This document shows, piece by piece, positions 11,617 to 22,500 of a stretch of 64,000 bases of DNA. This DNA comes from Grosmannia clavigera kw1407 (taxonomy: Eukaryota; Ascomycota; Sordariomycetes; Ophiostomatales; Ophiostomataceae): NCBI RefSeq assembly GCF_000143105.1, contig NW_014040778.1, positions 382,574-446,573 on the forward strand, given 5' to 3'. Under the pieces are notes generated by a model. That model was not told the origin of the DNA, searched no databases, and worked only from the letters and a program-made list of their open reading frames with translations. The position numbers and the translations under genes were made by a program. Numbering within the stretch: the first letter of the stretch is position 1; each line of letters starts with the position of its first letter.

Positions 11617-14471
11617 TTACGTCCACGTCCCGTTTGCCGGCCCAAAGTAACCGACATCCGGCATTGCCTTCCACGTGGCTCCAAGGCCGTCTGCCGTGTT
11701 CTGCCATCTGTGTCTTGGTTAGTACGATTGTAGAAGCAGAGGCGGTAGAAGAGGAACGGACGTACACTGTGTTTCCCCACCAGTCGGGGAACTGCACGTT
11801 GGGCCCGTAAGTGACGGCAAAGAAGATGACGATGCCGGACAAGGCGAGGCCGGTGTCCAGGGCGGCTGCCATGACGTAGTTGTACTTGGTCCACCAGGCG
11901 TGGAAGCGCTTGTAGATGATCTTGTTGAAGATGACGTTGACAATGTACCAGCTGCTGTAGTTGATGCCGGTGGCCGGCGGCACGTTGTAGGTGCCGACAA
12001 AGATGAGCGGCCAGTTGATCTTGCTGACCCAATCGATCTTGGTCTTCTTCCAGACGAACCAGGTGATGGGCGGCAGCACGAGGCCGATCCAGAAGAAGTG
12101 CAGCAGGCCGGCGTAGATGCGGCCGACGGAGTAGAGCCTGCCGGGGCCGACAAGGCCCCAGATGACCGACGACGACCAGACGGTGCGGCCGGTCGGACAG
12201 GTGAAGCCGTTCGGCTGGTCGGAGTCGCAAATGCCGTTGATGTGGCCGAGCATCCAGAGCGTCACGCCTGTCTGCGTAAGCGCACCCAGGATAGTAGCGA
12301 TGCCCTGCGAGAAGAAGAGCGTGCGGGGCGCGATCTTGAGGTAGTGCGCCAGCTTCATGTCGGCGGCAAAGTACAGGCCCTGGCCGACAACATCGGTCGA
12401 GAGCGTCTTGAAGAGGATGTTGGCAATCGGCTTGCCCTGGAACATGTAGCCGCCGATGAACTCGGACAGCACGTTGACCTGGTTGGCGTCGACGTTGGTG
12501 ACGCCCTGGATCACTGCGGGGGTTAGCGGTGGGGGTAAAAGGGAGGAGGAAAGAAGAGAAGAAAAAAGAAAGAGGAAAGAAAAGGAAAAAGCACAATTTG
12601 AGAGAAAGAACAGAACTAGGGACAACTCACTTCCACAAGGAATCATGTATAGTGCCGGAATGATAAAGGCCAGGAAGATGCCGTAGACGGGCAGTCCGGT
12701 GTGGTAGTGCTCGGTCATGGCAATGGACATGCCCAGGATGACCAGGATAATGGCCACCCACCAGTAGACAGGCACGCGACGGTAAGCCTTCATCAGGCGC
12801 GCGTGCACGTCCAGCTTGAGGGTACCGTACAGCGCGTGCTTGAGCTCGTCCCAGTGGAAGAAGTAGACGTGCGACAGCACCGACGTGATGGACGCAAACG
12901 AGAGCCCATACACAAACGCAAACGTCGCCGGCAGGTACGGCGGCGAGTAGGCCTCGTACTTGACCTTGTCAAACTCCTGGCCCGTGATCACCATGGACGA
13001 GTTGTACACTTCGCCGTACCGGTCGTACACATCGGCCGTACACAACGGCAGGTAAGCCGTGTACCATGTGTTGGTGTAGTAGATGGCCTGTCCGCTTGTC
13101 AGTGGTGTTGCTTAGTCAGCACCTCTGTACCAGACGTACCGGCGTGACGATCCAGAAGAAGATGGCAAAGCCGAGAAAGACGTTCAGCGCTGCCCAGTGC
13201 GGGCTCAGAAGCGGGTTCGTGTTGTAGCTGATCATCGACCAGTCAAACGTGAGCGGGAACAGGCCGAGACCGGTGACCTGCAAGAGTCAGAATGTTGCAG
13301 GGGAATTCCTAATCGATAAAAAGAACTCACCATTCCAAACACCTGGTTGACCGCGACATTCTTGGGCACGATCCAGCTGCTCGTGTCAGTAAGTCTGCGG
13401 GTGGTACCAGACATGTATAAGATACGGAACATACCAGATCCTACATTGCTGTCAGTTCGGAGGCCATTGCAACACGTCCACAAATTCACTTACCATGTAA
13501 AGTAGCTCAGGCCCGTAAAGATCAATCCTGGGAACCAATACCTGGAGTGGCCGTCAGTCTTGTATGGTCACGTGACACGAATACCGTCTTCATTATTTCG
13601 GCATCACCTACCACACAAAGGCACAGCCGCCGACGACGAAGAAAAATCGCAGACGGCTGATGCGCCAGCCGTCGGCGAGGACGTTGGCGCGCGAGTGCAG
13701 TGATGACAGCAGGGCGACATTGCTGAGGGTTCCGGGCCAGATCATGGAGGCCGGCTGGACGAGCCAGGGCGTGCAGAGGCCGGCGATGCCGTAGCCAAGG
13801 AACTGACAGCAGATGACGGCCATGACAGCGAGGCCAGTGGGAAGCTTGAAGCCGTAGAAGCGAGCGGCCTGGATGAGGTTGGTGGCGTCGGCCGAGCCGA
13901 AGCCGAAGGAGGCGTTGCTCATGATGGTCACCATGGCGTGCTCCTTGATGTTGAAGTGGCGATCGGGGTTGAGCCGGCCGATCGGGAGCGTCTTGGCCAT
14001 CAGGACGCCGATGGGGAAGGCCAGCAGCTCGGCCACGAGTGCGACGATATGCACGCCGGGATAGCGCAGGCTGAAGAACTGGTTGACGCCGGAACCGATC
14101 ATGACAAAGACCTGATGCTCGTGTTAGCGGCCAACATGGCCTCTTGGTGTCTGCACAGATGTCCGACGTACGACTCCCAAAAGCCAGGCCCGGAACGTGT
14201 TCACCGGCATGTCCGGGTCGTCTGTCTCGGGCACCACGGCGCGCACCGATTGGAACGGGCTCGTGTCCGCGTCCCAGTCGCCCTCCGTCTCGTCTGCCGC
14301 AATCACGCGCGACAGGTCCACCTCCAGCTCTGCCAGATGTCCATTCTCGACGTCGTCGGCCGTGCCCGTCGTCGTGCCGAAGACGTCCTTTTCCGAGTGG
14401 CTGTTGGGGGCCTTGTCCGATCCGCTGGCAGCGGTGGCCTCACGGTCCGATACCTGGAACGTCTTGTCCAT
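11617..14471 (-). CDS. OPT-family oligopeptide transporter
   Basis: Nine exons on the minus strand: 14172-14471, 13612-14111, 13494-13541, 13435-13440, 13331-13376, 13140-13277, 12631-13087, 11766-12513, 11617-11707. Together they give 777 residues with every phase closing. It is a multi-spanning proton-coupled small-peptide transporter of the plasma membrane. Family marks include NQFFSLRYP, AMVTIMSNASFGFGSADATN, NQVFG, MIQGVTNVDANQVNVLSEFI and WWGNTVWQNTADG near the C-terminus. The N-terminal ~95 residues are acidic, hydrophilic and cytosolic. Exon 4 is only 6 nt (GATCTG); it restores a FTWICW-type segment where relatives have a W-x-x-W pattern, while skipping it loses two residues. GATA cores upstream (CTTATCAG at 14667-14674, CGATAAGC at 14866-14873) are consistent with nitrogen control. 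The alternative for the last intron is a different donor nearby, but GTACGT gives the best tail. Confidence 0.88.
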
Positions 14472-14487
14472 CGTCGTCGTCGTTGAT

Positions 14488-14523
<36 letters not shown>
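14472..14523 (-). repeat. Trinucleotide repeats just upstream of the OPT start codon
   Basis: On the plus strand, four CGT units (14472-14483) are followed by twelve perfect CAG units (14488-14523). In the minus-strand transcript this is a (CTG)12 tract then (ACG)4 directly before the ATG, so it lies in the presumed 5' leader of the transporter mRNA. Such tracts are length-variable and could affect translation (inference). Confidence 0.9.
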
Positions 14524-14524
<1 letters not shown>

Positions 14525-16547
14525 GGCTGTTTGCTGTTCGTGTGGGATCGGACGGATGCATGTCCTGGCCACGGCGACAGGCCTCGTTATAAATGAGAGC
14601 TATCTGCATTTTGCCCCCCGTCTCTTTTTGCCTCGCTGCTATCTGCCCCGGCACAGCAGCCAGCGTCTTATCAGGGCCATGGAAAAGTGCGAGTAGCTCA
14701 TCGACGGACTGATACCATCGTTGCCCTTGCTCTGGTGCCACTGATACCATGGCAGCCAATCAGTTGGCTACGGCATATGCCGGTTTCCCGGTTTGCCCCA
14801 CCGTGATCGTGGAGAGGACGCCGATAAATATACGCTTTTAGGAAGGTCTGTCCCAGGGTGCCGAGCGATAAGCTGCAATTGACCTGGCCTATCTACATAG
14901 TGTGACTAACGAGTGTCTGTGGAAATAACTCTCATCGTCGTGAACCTATCAAGCAATCTTCTGTCCTCCACTTTCGCCACTACTGCTGACTTTTGTGGGC
15001 TTCTATATGATGAGCCTGGATCCTGATCTCGGGTGGACCTGCACTGCTATTTCGATCCTCCGTAGAATGCAATACAGGTCCACCCGAGGCGGCTTCCGGA
15101 AATGCACGACGTATGCCCGTTATCCTTCCTGCCTATGTAATATTTACAAGAACCAGCATATGACATGACACCACTCGACTTCTGATGATTTAATTAGGTG
15201 ACAACGAAGAACGACAAACAATATCACATCTCCTCCTGTCTCCTAATCCGAAGTCATAGTACGTGGAATCGTACCGGCCGAGACAATCTCGCTACAGGCT
15301 GCAGATTATCCGGGGAGCAGGGTGAAATCCACAATGCGTGGCGCTCCAAATCATATTATCGAACTCGATTGCAAAGACTATTAGTAGACCCATCGGCAAG
15401 ATGGGACGTTGATTATCTAGCCGATACACCAGGCCTTGGGGCCCAATGTCCCTCTATAGAATATACCTTTTTACGTCGTAAGAAGGCTAAACCTTGGTTG
15501 TAGACAACACTGCTCTTTGTCTCTACGGTATAAGCCAAAAACAACAATAGAATGTGACAGGTGTAATCGTGTTGGCCTTTACATTGTGGAAACGCAGATG
15601 CCAAAAAGGTTCCCCCACCCCGGATTTTTGACAATACGACGTACTTTTCCACCGCGATCGGCAGCCGGCCGATAAGCCGGCTAACCCTTCCACTTCTCAC
15701 TTTGGTCCGGCACTACCAAAACCCGTACCCAGATCCTTGGCCGTGGACTCTGAGCCACTCTTTCTTCCGTGGCCAAGAAGCAGCGACTAGAAATAAGCAA
15801 GCTATATCCATTTCAGAACTTCGACTACGTCCTTCGGTCATGTGACTCTGGGGCTGCCTTGAATGCGTCTCTGCAACTAATTCTTAATGCTGCTCCACCT
15901 ATGAAAGGGTGTGGATTTCCCCGAGGTCACCTGACTTGACCTTCGGCCGCCGAAAATTACTAGATAAGACGAAGCCCTGATCTGCGCGCATACTGCGCAC
16001 AGTCTGGTCTTCAATCAGTCAACCACCGAACGAAATACCATCACTAGATCTTCTGAAGGCCTTAGAGCTTACTACGATACGTGCAACCGGTCCGGACGAA
16101 TATCCCACAAGGATTACCGTACGGGTCTTACACTGGTGATCACGCAGAACGTGCGTGACAGACTAGTGGTGCACGGAGTAGAAGCCACAAGGGCCAGGTC
16201 GCCACAGTAAGGTGGGACAGTTCATTGTTTTTGACTTGTCAATCGCGACCCCCCAAAAAACTTATTTCTACTAGGTGGTATAGCGTAGAAAGCCAAAGGT
16301 AGTTGTTGTAGAGGCCATACTACTGACTTAGCAATGTCTGTGTTGATGTAAGGTTGTCATCAGGCACAGTCACCCTAAAGGTTTCACGCACGAAATACGT
16401 CGTCACAATAACTCATTACCAGTGTTTGCATCGAAGGAGTGTATGGTTTATCGTAGTCTGACATAAAAGGTTGTAAAAATACAATTCAAGAAAGAAGCGT
16501 TGGAGAGTTCGACCGCCTGGGTTGGCTATCTCAAAAGCCTGGAGGGC
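14524..16547. other. Intergenic DNA: OPT promoter, an inverted repeat, no gene
   Basis: The proximal part is the OPT promoter. It has ACTGATACCAT at 14707-14747 in two nearby copies, GATA cores, and an AT-rich TATATTTA (minus) near 14825. A perfect 14-bp inverted repeat lies at 15028-15088. The rest, to 16547, shows no conserved reading frame. Confidence 0.5.
15028..15088. repeat. Perfect 14-bp inverted repeat
   Basis: CTCGGGTGGACCTG at 15028-15041 is matched by its exact reverse complement CAGGTCCACCCGAG at 15075-15088, with 33 nt between. It could form a strong hairpin, mark the ends of a tiny element, or be a divergent pair of regulator sites; the sequence does not decide. Confidence 0.8.
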
Positions 16548-17471
16548 TTATCTCAGGTTCTGGGCATGGGCCGCATACGTAGCCACGTTGATGATGCTGG
16601 CGGGCGCCAGCGTGAAGTTTCCGGTGTATCCAAGCAGGGAGAAGTAGAAGCTGTGAACGCTGTGGCTCACAGCAGCGGTGATGCCCTCCTGCAGGCTGGC
16701 CAGAGCGGCTTGTGCGTACGGTTCCCAGGACTCGTAAAAGTCGTGCACGATAACGGAAGACTTGGCCTTGACCGTCTCATTGCCCAGGGTCGACAGAGCA
16801 TCCGGCGTAAAGGGAGTGTATGTGTCGGGTGCGCAGCGCTCGTACAGATCGGGATCAGTGGCGCCGCTGGAATTGGTGTAGCAGGTCTCCATCTGCACGA
16901 TGCTGTCGGCAATGTCAAAGAGACTTTCGCTGCCGGCCTGCACGAGCGTTCCGGGGTTGAGGACGATGGGGCCGCCGCGGTCCTCAAAAGCAGACTTGGC
17001 AAATTCCGTGATTTTGGTGTTGTATGCGAGCTTGGTCGGGTCCGTATCGATCTCGTCAAAGAAGATGCCGTCCAGCTGAACGTTGTAGGCCGACGCATTG
17101 GTGGTGCGGCCGGCACTGGTGGTCCAGTTCAGGTACTGGGTAACACCTTCGATGATGACGGAAGAGTCCCGGCTGGAAGACTCGGTGTGGATGTAGCCAA
17201 TGGACTTGGCATTGCTCCGGCTGTTCAGCGCATCGATCCACACGGCAAAATCATCCAGGCCAGAGGGCGGGTTCGGGAAGTAGGGAGCACCGCTGTTGAT
17301 GTTGATAATGATGTAAAAAGGCATCGCCGGATGGGCATCGACAGCCGTGATAAGAGCGTTCCAGTCAGCCAGCGCATCGTCGCCGTAGGGGTACTCGTAC
17401 ATGGGAACGAGGAGGCCGACGGTGGCCGAGGCAACGGCCATCAAGGCCGACAGAGACAGAAAAGACTTCAT
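16548..17471 (-). CDS. Secreted Spherulin-4 family protein (GH135-like)
   Basis: A single exon encodes 307 residues. The start at 17471 gives a signal peptide (MKSFLSLSALMAVASATVG), while upstream in-frame codons are not needed. The mature protein opens with LLVPMYEYPYG, followed by FYIIININSGAP, SIGYIHTESSSRD, and VQLDGIFFDEID with the acidic pair D139-E140. This is the order seen in the Spherulation-specific family 4/Sph3 (GH135) TIM-barrel enzymes, which include Aspergillus Sph3, a glycosidase acting on galactosaminogalactan. Several N-x-S/T sites suggest N-glycosylation. The likely role is trimming or maturation of an extracellular polysaccharide; the substrate here is inferred from the family. 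No galactosaminogalactan synthesis gene is next to it, so a linked cluster is not supported. Confidence 0.85.
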   Translation of the reverse strand: MKSFLSLSALMAVASATVGLLVPMYEYPYGDDALADWNALITAVDAHPAMPFYIIININSGAPYFPNPPSGLDDFAVWIDALNSRSNAKSIGYIHTESSSRDSSVIIEGVTQYLNWTTSAGRTTNASAYNVQLDGIFFDEIDTDPTKLAYNTKITEFAKSAFEDRGGPIVLNPGTLVQAGSESLFDIADSIVQMETCYTNSSGATDPDLYERCAPDTYTPFTPDALSTLGNETVKAKSSVIVHDFYESWEPYAQAALASLQEGITAAVSHSVHSFYFSLLGYTGNFTLAPASIINVATYAAHAQNLR

Positions 17472-17620
17472 AATGAATGATTTGCACAAGGCAGGTAAGG
17501 AATGTAAAGGTTGAAAAAAAAAAAGAGTGAATAAAAACAGGGTCAAGAAAAGAAGGTTGACGATAACGTTGTGTCTGGGGCATCTCGAAGAAAACACGCT
17601 GAGGTCGGGGGATGCATCTC

Positions 17621-17627
17621 CTTTATA
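17621..17627 (-). promoter_or_regulatory. TATA box of the Spherulin-4 gene
   Basis: TATAAAG on the minus strand, 150 nt upstream of the start codon. It is followed by a pyrimidine-rich stretch on the coding strand (about 17510-17580), a common fungal transcription-start context. Confidence 0.5.
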
Positions 17628-20600
17628 TGTATGGGACCCATGGCGAACAGAGTTTGTGCCGTTTCTGGCGCACATCTGCTGAAAGGACTCGTCATGTCAA
17701 AAGCTGTGGGACGAGTTTTTTTGTCCTCCCTGCAAAGAGACCTGCCGCCCCTCCCCACCCCTGCGTCTACTATGTACTCCGTACGCAGCTTATCAGCGTT
17801 TATGGTTTAGTGTCAGTGTGGTGTTCCTGCGGTAGTATGAGGAAAGACACATGGCTAGTACACATTTGGGAGGCGGATTCTCTTCGTCTGTAGTCGTAGT
17901 CGCACTCCGTAAGATACTTTGTGCCCTGTGCTCCGTCCCGAACTCCCTAGTCCTGTAATTACGGGCCACGAGTGGAGGATGGGAATGCTCGGATGGGGCG
18001 ACGGGCATCTGGAATTGTTTGCTGAAACATGCCTCCCTGTTGGCGCGCGCCATCTTCGGCCGCCAGCTACGGTCGGGACCTTGCGAAAGACAGACGCAGT
18101 AGTGTATACATGCTCCGTACTCCGTACATTTGTCGTACATCGTTCGCGTGCCTGCAGTTGGTGGGGCCCAGAGTTGGGAATGGGAAAGGGTGGAATTCTA
18201 TCGAGGGAGTAGTGGATCTCCATCAGATCGAGAATGTGTCCGCCTAGGCCGAGCCCGAGAAAGGTGAAGAAGCCGAGACAGAGGCCGTCAGAACGAAGCG
18301 AGCAAGACCTATTGGCGGCCAGGCTCTCCTTCTCTGCGGCAGACCTCTTTCTCTAGTTGGCCTGGCAGAACGACAACGGTAAAAGTGGACGGACAGCTTG
18401 CAGGAACAAAGGCCGAGAAGCGGCTCAAAGGACCGGCTGATTGGCTGTGGCTCTGGCCAGTTCGTCTGCCCAGACTCCAGCGGGTCTTGCCGCGCTGATT
18501 TTCAGCGACCCTAACCGCAATGATGATCGACGCCGGGTGTGACTCTGGCCTGTTGACCGCGTTCCGATTGCAATGCGACTTCTGCGAATGCCAGTTCAGG
18601 GCCGCGATGTCTCGTTTCCATACGCCGCAACGGATCCCTAGATCCCGTCTTCCATGTTCATTTGCGTGTGGGCTTGTTGAGCGCTTTTCGATCGGGACAC
18701 TGTTTCATCACGAAAGGAGTCCCGACCCCTGCAGAGGAGCGTATGCACCCCTTGTTCTGTTTTGTTTCGCCAGGACTTTTGGCGCTTTCCGGCCGGCCCT
18801 TCAGCTGAGAAGCCTGGGCCGTGCTAGGCCTTCTTCGGCCGGTCCAGCGCTGACGGCTCCACTCCTGCACTGGCTGACAGCAGCGAACGCGTTTGAGCGC
18901 GAAGACGCCGCGTGGGCTGGCAGCTGCCGGAAGCCATCCGAGACCCGTCCGCGATGCTGGCACGGATTTGGCGCTGTGTTTGTGTGTCTGTGTGTCTGGA
19001 AAAAGGACGGGTTTGCATGCCAGTGCACTTCCACGGGACCGATCACAATTGTGCTCTGCCGTCACATTCGCCGTACTATTACGCCACTCCCTTGGAAAGC
19101 CTCTCATATAATTACAGCCTACGCCAAGAACGCAGTCTAAGAGCAGCCTTGCAACCGATGAACTCCACGAGAACCATTCATTCGAGGCAGATTCTATCCA
19201 CACGACGTTGGCCACAGGTAGGGATTGTGTGCACCTAGTACGGAGTATGAGTGCCTGTACTAGACCGTGAGGCTTTTTTCCACCAGGCAGTCCCGCGCTT
19301 TAGCGTCTCGCTGGGCGGTGTGACAGTGATTCCCATCGCTACATCTACCTACTGTGTCTATCTTCTAGTGAGCGATTTGTGCAGTGTCAACAGCTGCTGA
19401 ACAGACTCGTTGCCGGAGACTTCATCAATGGAGAGACCAATGTTTTCTATTAGTAAAGCAACATACTTGCGACGTCTTACTCCAAGACATGTCAATTTCG
19501 ACAGCGGGTGGACTAACCGGGGCAATGACACGAAGTACGAAGTACAAAGTGGGAACCTTTTCGCGATTTGCGAGAGATAGTGGATACACGAATACGTCGT
19601 ATATTGCAAAAATTGCGTGTTTCTGAGCCTGGTAACAAATATGTGGCATACGTCGTTTGCAAGGAAGGAAGTGATTAAAAAGGCAACCAAGACAACGAAT
19701 CAGCGCCACAGCTCGGGCATCTTAAGCTTTTGTGCTAATCTAGCGGAAAAGTGACGGGGATACGGAGTATGTCTGTACGGAAAGGTTTCAGCAAGGGGGC
19801 CTTCCGTCGTAGAAGAGATTTCTTGTCCAAAAACCCCGTATATCCGCCAACATCCAACTTGTATCAACACTCGTAAAGGGTTTATCCCGAGCTAGCCTAT
19901 GAACTCTATTATTTTTTTGTCGGAGGCTTGCCGCTATTGACTTTCCAAGGCCGCTGAGTGAGGATGGGGTTTTAAACAGCGGTCACGCCATTTTACATAG
20001 GGTAATGGAGCAGGTCTAGTTTTATCTAACAAACAAATTCTCTTCTAGATAGACGCAATCAGGAAAATCTCAACCATTGCTGTCAATATTATGCGGCTCG
20101 TGTTGCAAAATAGCCGGATGTTCGTAGAATTACCAGTATGCTAGCTCTGTAAATACCTTTTTCAGGTTAGAGGTAAATGAGCCCCTGACGGTGGCAAATT
20201 ATCGCGGTACAGTACTCCGAGTGCTCTAGGAAATTCAAGACCTGTATGGTCATACGGAGTATTGGCACTACAAACACGGTCAAATGAAAATGGCAATCGG
20301 GTTTCCATGCTCGTGGTACAAATATATATATATGCAGGTATCCTTACAACGAAATTCATTTGTTTCTTGAACTAAAGCTCTTCAAAGCAAAGTTTAGTAT
20401 GCCTTGTGTATCAAACAAGTGGCTCCTTTGCTTTCAATTCCTAATAATTCCAAATTGCCACAGAATTGAAGTTTTATGCTCTGTCCAGCCTCAAACTTGG
20501 GGGCTGTACTCCTTGATCAGCGTGTAAAGACAAATTTGCGTTTTTTTTCTGCTGCACAGATCTCGGCTAACATGCAAGTACTAAGTGAAATACCAGTAGT

Positions 20601-20917
20601 GTTCGTAGGCAGCGCATCTACTTCCGTAATTAAAGAAGGTGACATTTGAACAACTTTGACTACGGTGGTGACACCTGCCGCTTTGTGTTCAGCGCTCGTT
20701 GGCCAATCCGTTAATCTGACAGAGTAGGCCTTGGAGTAACTCAGAGCACAATCAAGCTGAGTCACTATCCTTATGAAACAGTAACCCGATCTTGTATAAA
20801 GGTGCAATTCTGCTGCAACGTCTCTTTTTGATTATTTTTCTGACCAAAACAACTTCATTTGAAGCATTCAAAGCTTAATCATACAGCCCACTATCGTATG
20901 CCTGTCTTTGATCGGCC
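17628..20917. other. Gene-poor region with several TACGGAGTA copies
   Basis: No gene can be supported over 3.3 kb. Exact TACGGAGTA/TACTCCGTA copies lie at 17775, 18118, 19239, 19761 and 20253. From about 18250 to 19050 the DNA is GC-richer than its flanks, and ORFs of 206 (plus) and 185 (minus) codons overlap, but neither shows family motifs or coding bias. A short (AT)n tract is near 20320-20332. The last 40 bases are the proximal promoter of the next gene. Confidence 0.5.
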
Positions 20918-22101
20918 ATGGAAACCCCGGAACGTCAATTGACAATTTGCCACGATGGGATCGGCCACCACCCTCTTGGCGCTGGGCCATACTACTTTAA
21001 GGAAGATCTCATCGGCTGGCTTTGCTCCCAGATTCAAGAGACAGCAGTTCACATCTTCATTGGAGCACAATCAAAATCGTGCCCACACATGGGAAACATA
21101 TGCAACATAACAACGGCTTTCGCGATGGGACAGTTGCTAAAAGCGGCTGGCAAAGATGCATCCATATTTTTTGACGTTGTTGACACCGCTCCTTCGCCGT
21201 GCAGCAATGGAGGCGGACCGACCCGAATTGACGGTATCACCTACCAGAAGAGCCTCCGCTGGACAGGAGCTGCCGACACATATATGAAACAGTTCGGCGA
21301 CATTATAGAAACTTTATCACAAATATCTGGTGTAGCATTTACCATTCGAAAGCAAGCCGACATACTCGGCTCACGTGAAACTCTCACCGTTCTTAAGGAC
21401 CTCCTGACACAGCACGAGCAGCTTGGAAAGCTCTTCTCTCACAAAAACAGCAAGATCGGGATTCGGGCGACGTGCCCTGTTGCTTCCTGTGGACTTGCTG
21501 ATAAAGGAGGAGTGCGCAACCAGTACCTTGAAGACAGTGTGCAATTTCACTGTCCAACACATGGCGCTTTCAGTTTGTCTCTTGATGATCCGGAAGACGT
21601 GGGAAAGCTGGAACTGAACACGCCCATGCGAAACTTGCTTCGCAACCGAGTATTTGGGAGCGATCGATCCGCCCACTGGATCCAAGTGGTTGGCGCTGAT
21701 TATGCTGGTTTTTACCAAGAGCAGCTGCTCTGGCGGCCTATTTCGAGCAGCCAGCCAGCTCGACTTCCTCTCATAATCTATAGCCCGGCTGTTCTCGACT
21801 GGTCTGGTGCGAAGATATCATAAAGCCTATATGTCGACCGAACGGCATACGACTACCTGAAAGGCACAGAATTTGAGTACATGTTGGACTATTCCCTCGT
21901 GGCATCCAGCGGCATCAGCCTCGAGAACATCTCAGGGTATGCTACGATTGGGTTAAGAACCCCTACAAACTGTTTCGTGCTTACAGCATATACTACCTGC
22001 ATAAGCTCATCCTCGATGCAAAGAAAATGGACCAGGATGTTAAGGATGCTGGGCGCGACAGCGTGAGTGCTGCTAAACAGCTACGGCATAGCACCCAATA
22101 A
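20918..22101 (+). pseudogene. Broken class I aminoacyl-tRNA-synthetase-like gene (LysRS-I type)
   Basis: A 301-codon frame shows a class I synthetase-like Rossmann protein conserved in fungi. It has an HxGN form of the HIGH motif (PHMGN, residues 56-60), FFDVVDTAPS, a C-x4-C plus C-x2-H zinc-like patch (residues ~187-218), and GADYAGFYQEQLLWRP. The frame then stops inside the KMSKS-equivalent loop: LDWSGAKIS is followed by TAA (21821-21823) and then SLYVD in the same frame, where relatives have a lysine. The frame continues for about 40 codons, and near 21938 a one-base shift is needed to reach YDWVKNPYKLFRAYSIYYLH, which ends at TAA 22099-22101. Two lesions, one in the ATP-binding signature, make it a pseudogene. 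I assign class I LysRS similarity from the motifs; the cellular role of the intact fungal family is not known to me. Confidence 0.65.
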
Positions 22102-22500
22102 CTCAGCGGGGTTTTTAGGAGGTCGCTTGATTTTGCGAGTGATGCGGCATCACGTGGGTTTTCGTTCTCCTCAATGCATTTCGAAATTGAGTAGCTATTG
22201 TGTTTCAAAAACAGCAGTGCCACGCATTTGACTGATCACAAAATGCATGTGCTCGACAGCTATTTTGGCTGTGCTCGTAGTTGGCTGTGTACACGTGAAA
22301 TGTTGATTTACGCGAATAACTATGTATTTGAACAGTCTAATTCAATATGCAGGTAAGACCCAGTATATCTTATGAAGATTCATGCTTATTAATGTGCTAC
22401 AATACCGAACGGAAATGGCAACTCTTCTTTGAAAACATCAAAAATAAATCCGTATGATTTGGTAAACTTAATGCACCCTTTGACACGCGACCTACTCGCC
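22102..22500. other. Intergenic DNA before the ASCH-like gene
   Basis: No gene is seen. Two in-frame ATGs or near-starts lie upstream of 22501, but the one at 22501 has the best context. Confidence 0.4.

Noticed and set aside
16500..17480. 326-codon plus-strand ORF over the Spherulin-4 gene
   Set aside because: Antisense shadow of a GC-biased coding region; the minus-strand protein has a signal peptide and family motifs.
18520..19140. 206-codon plus-strand ORF in the GC-rich patch
   Set aside because: No family motifs, no codon bias, and overlaps equally long minus-strand frames; not called as a gene.
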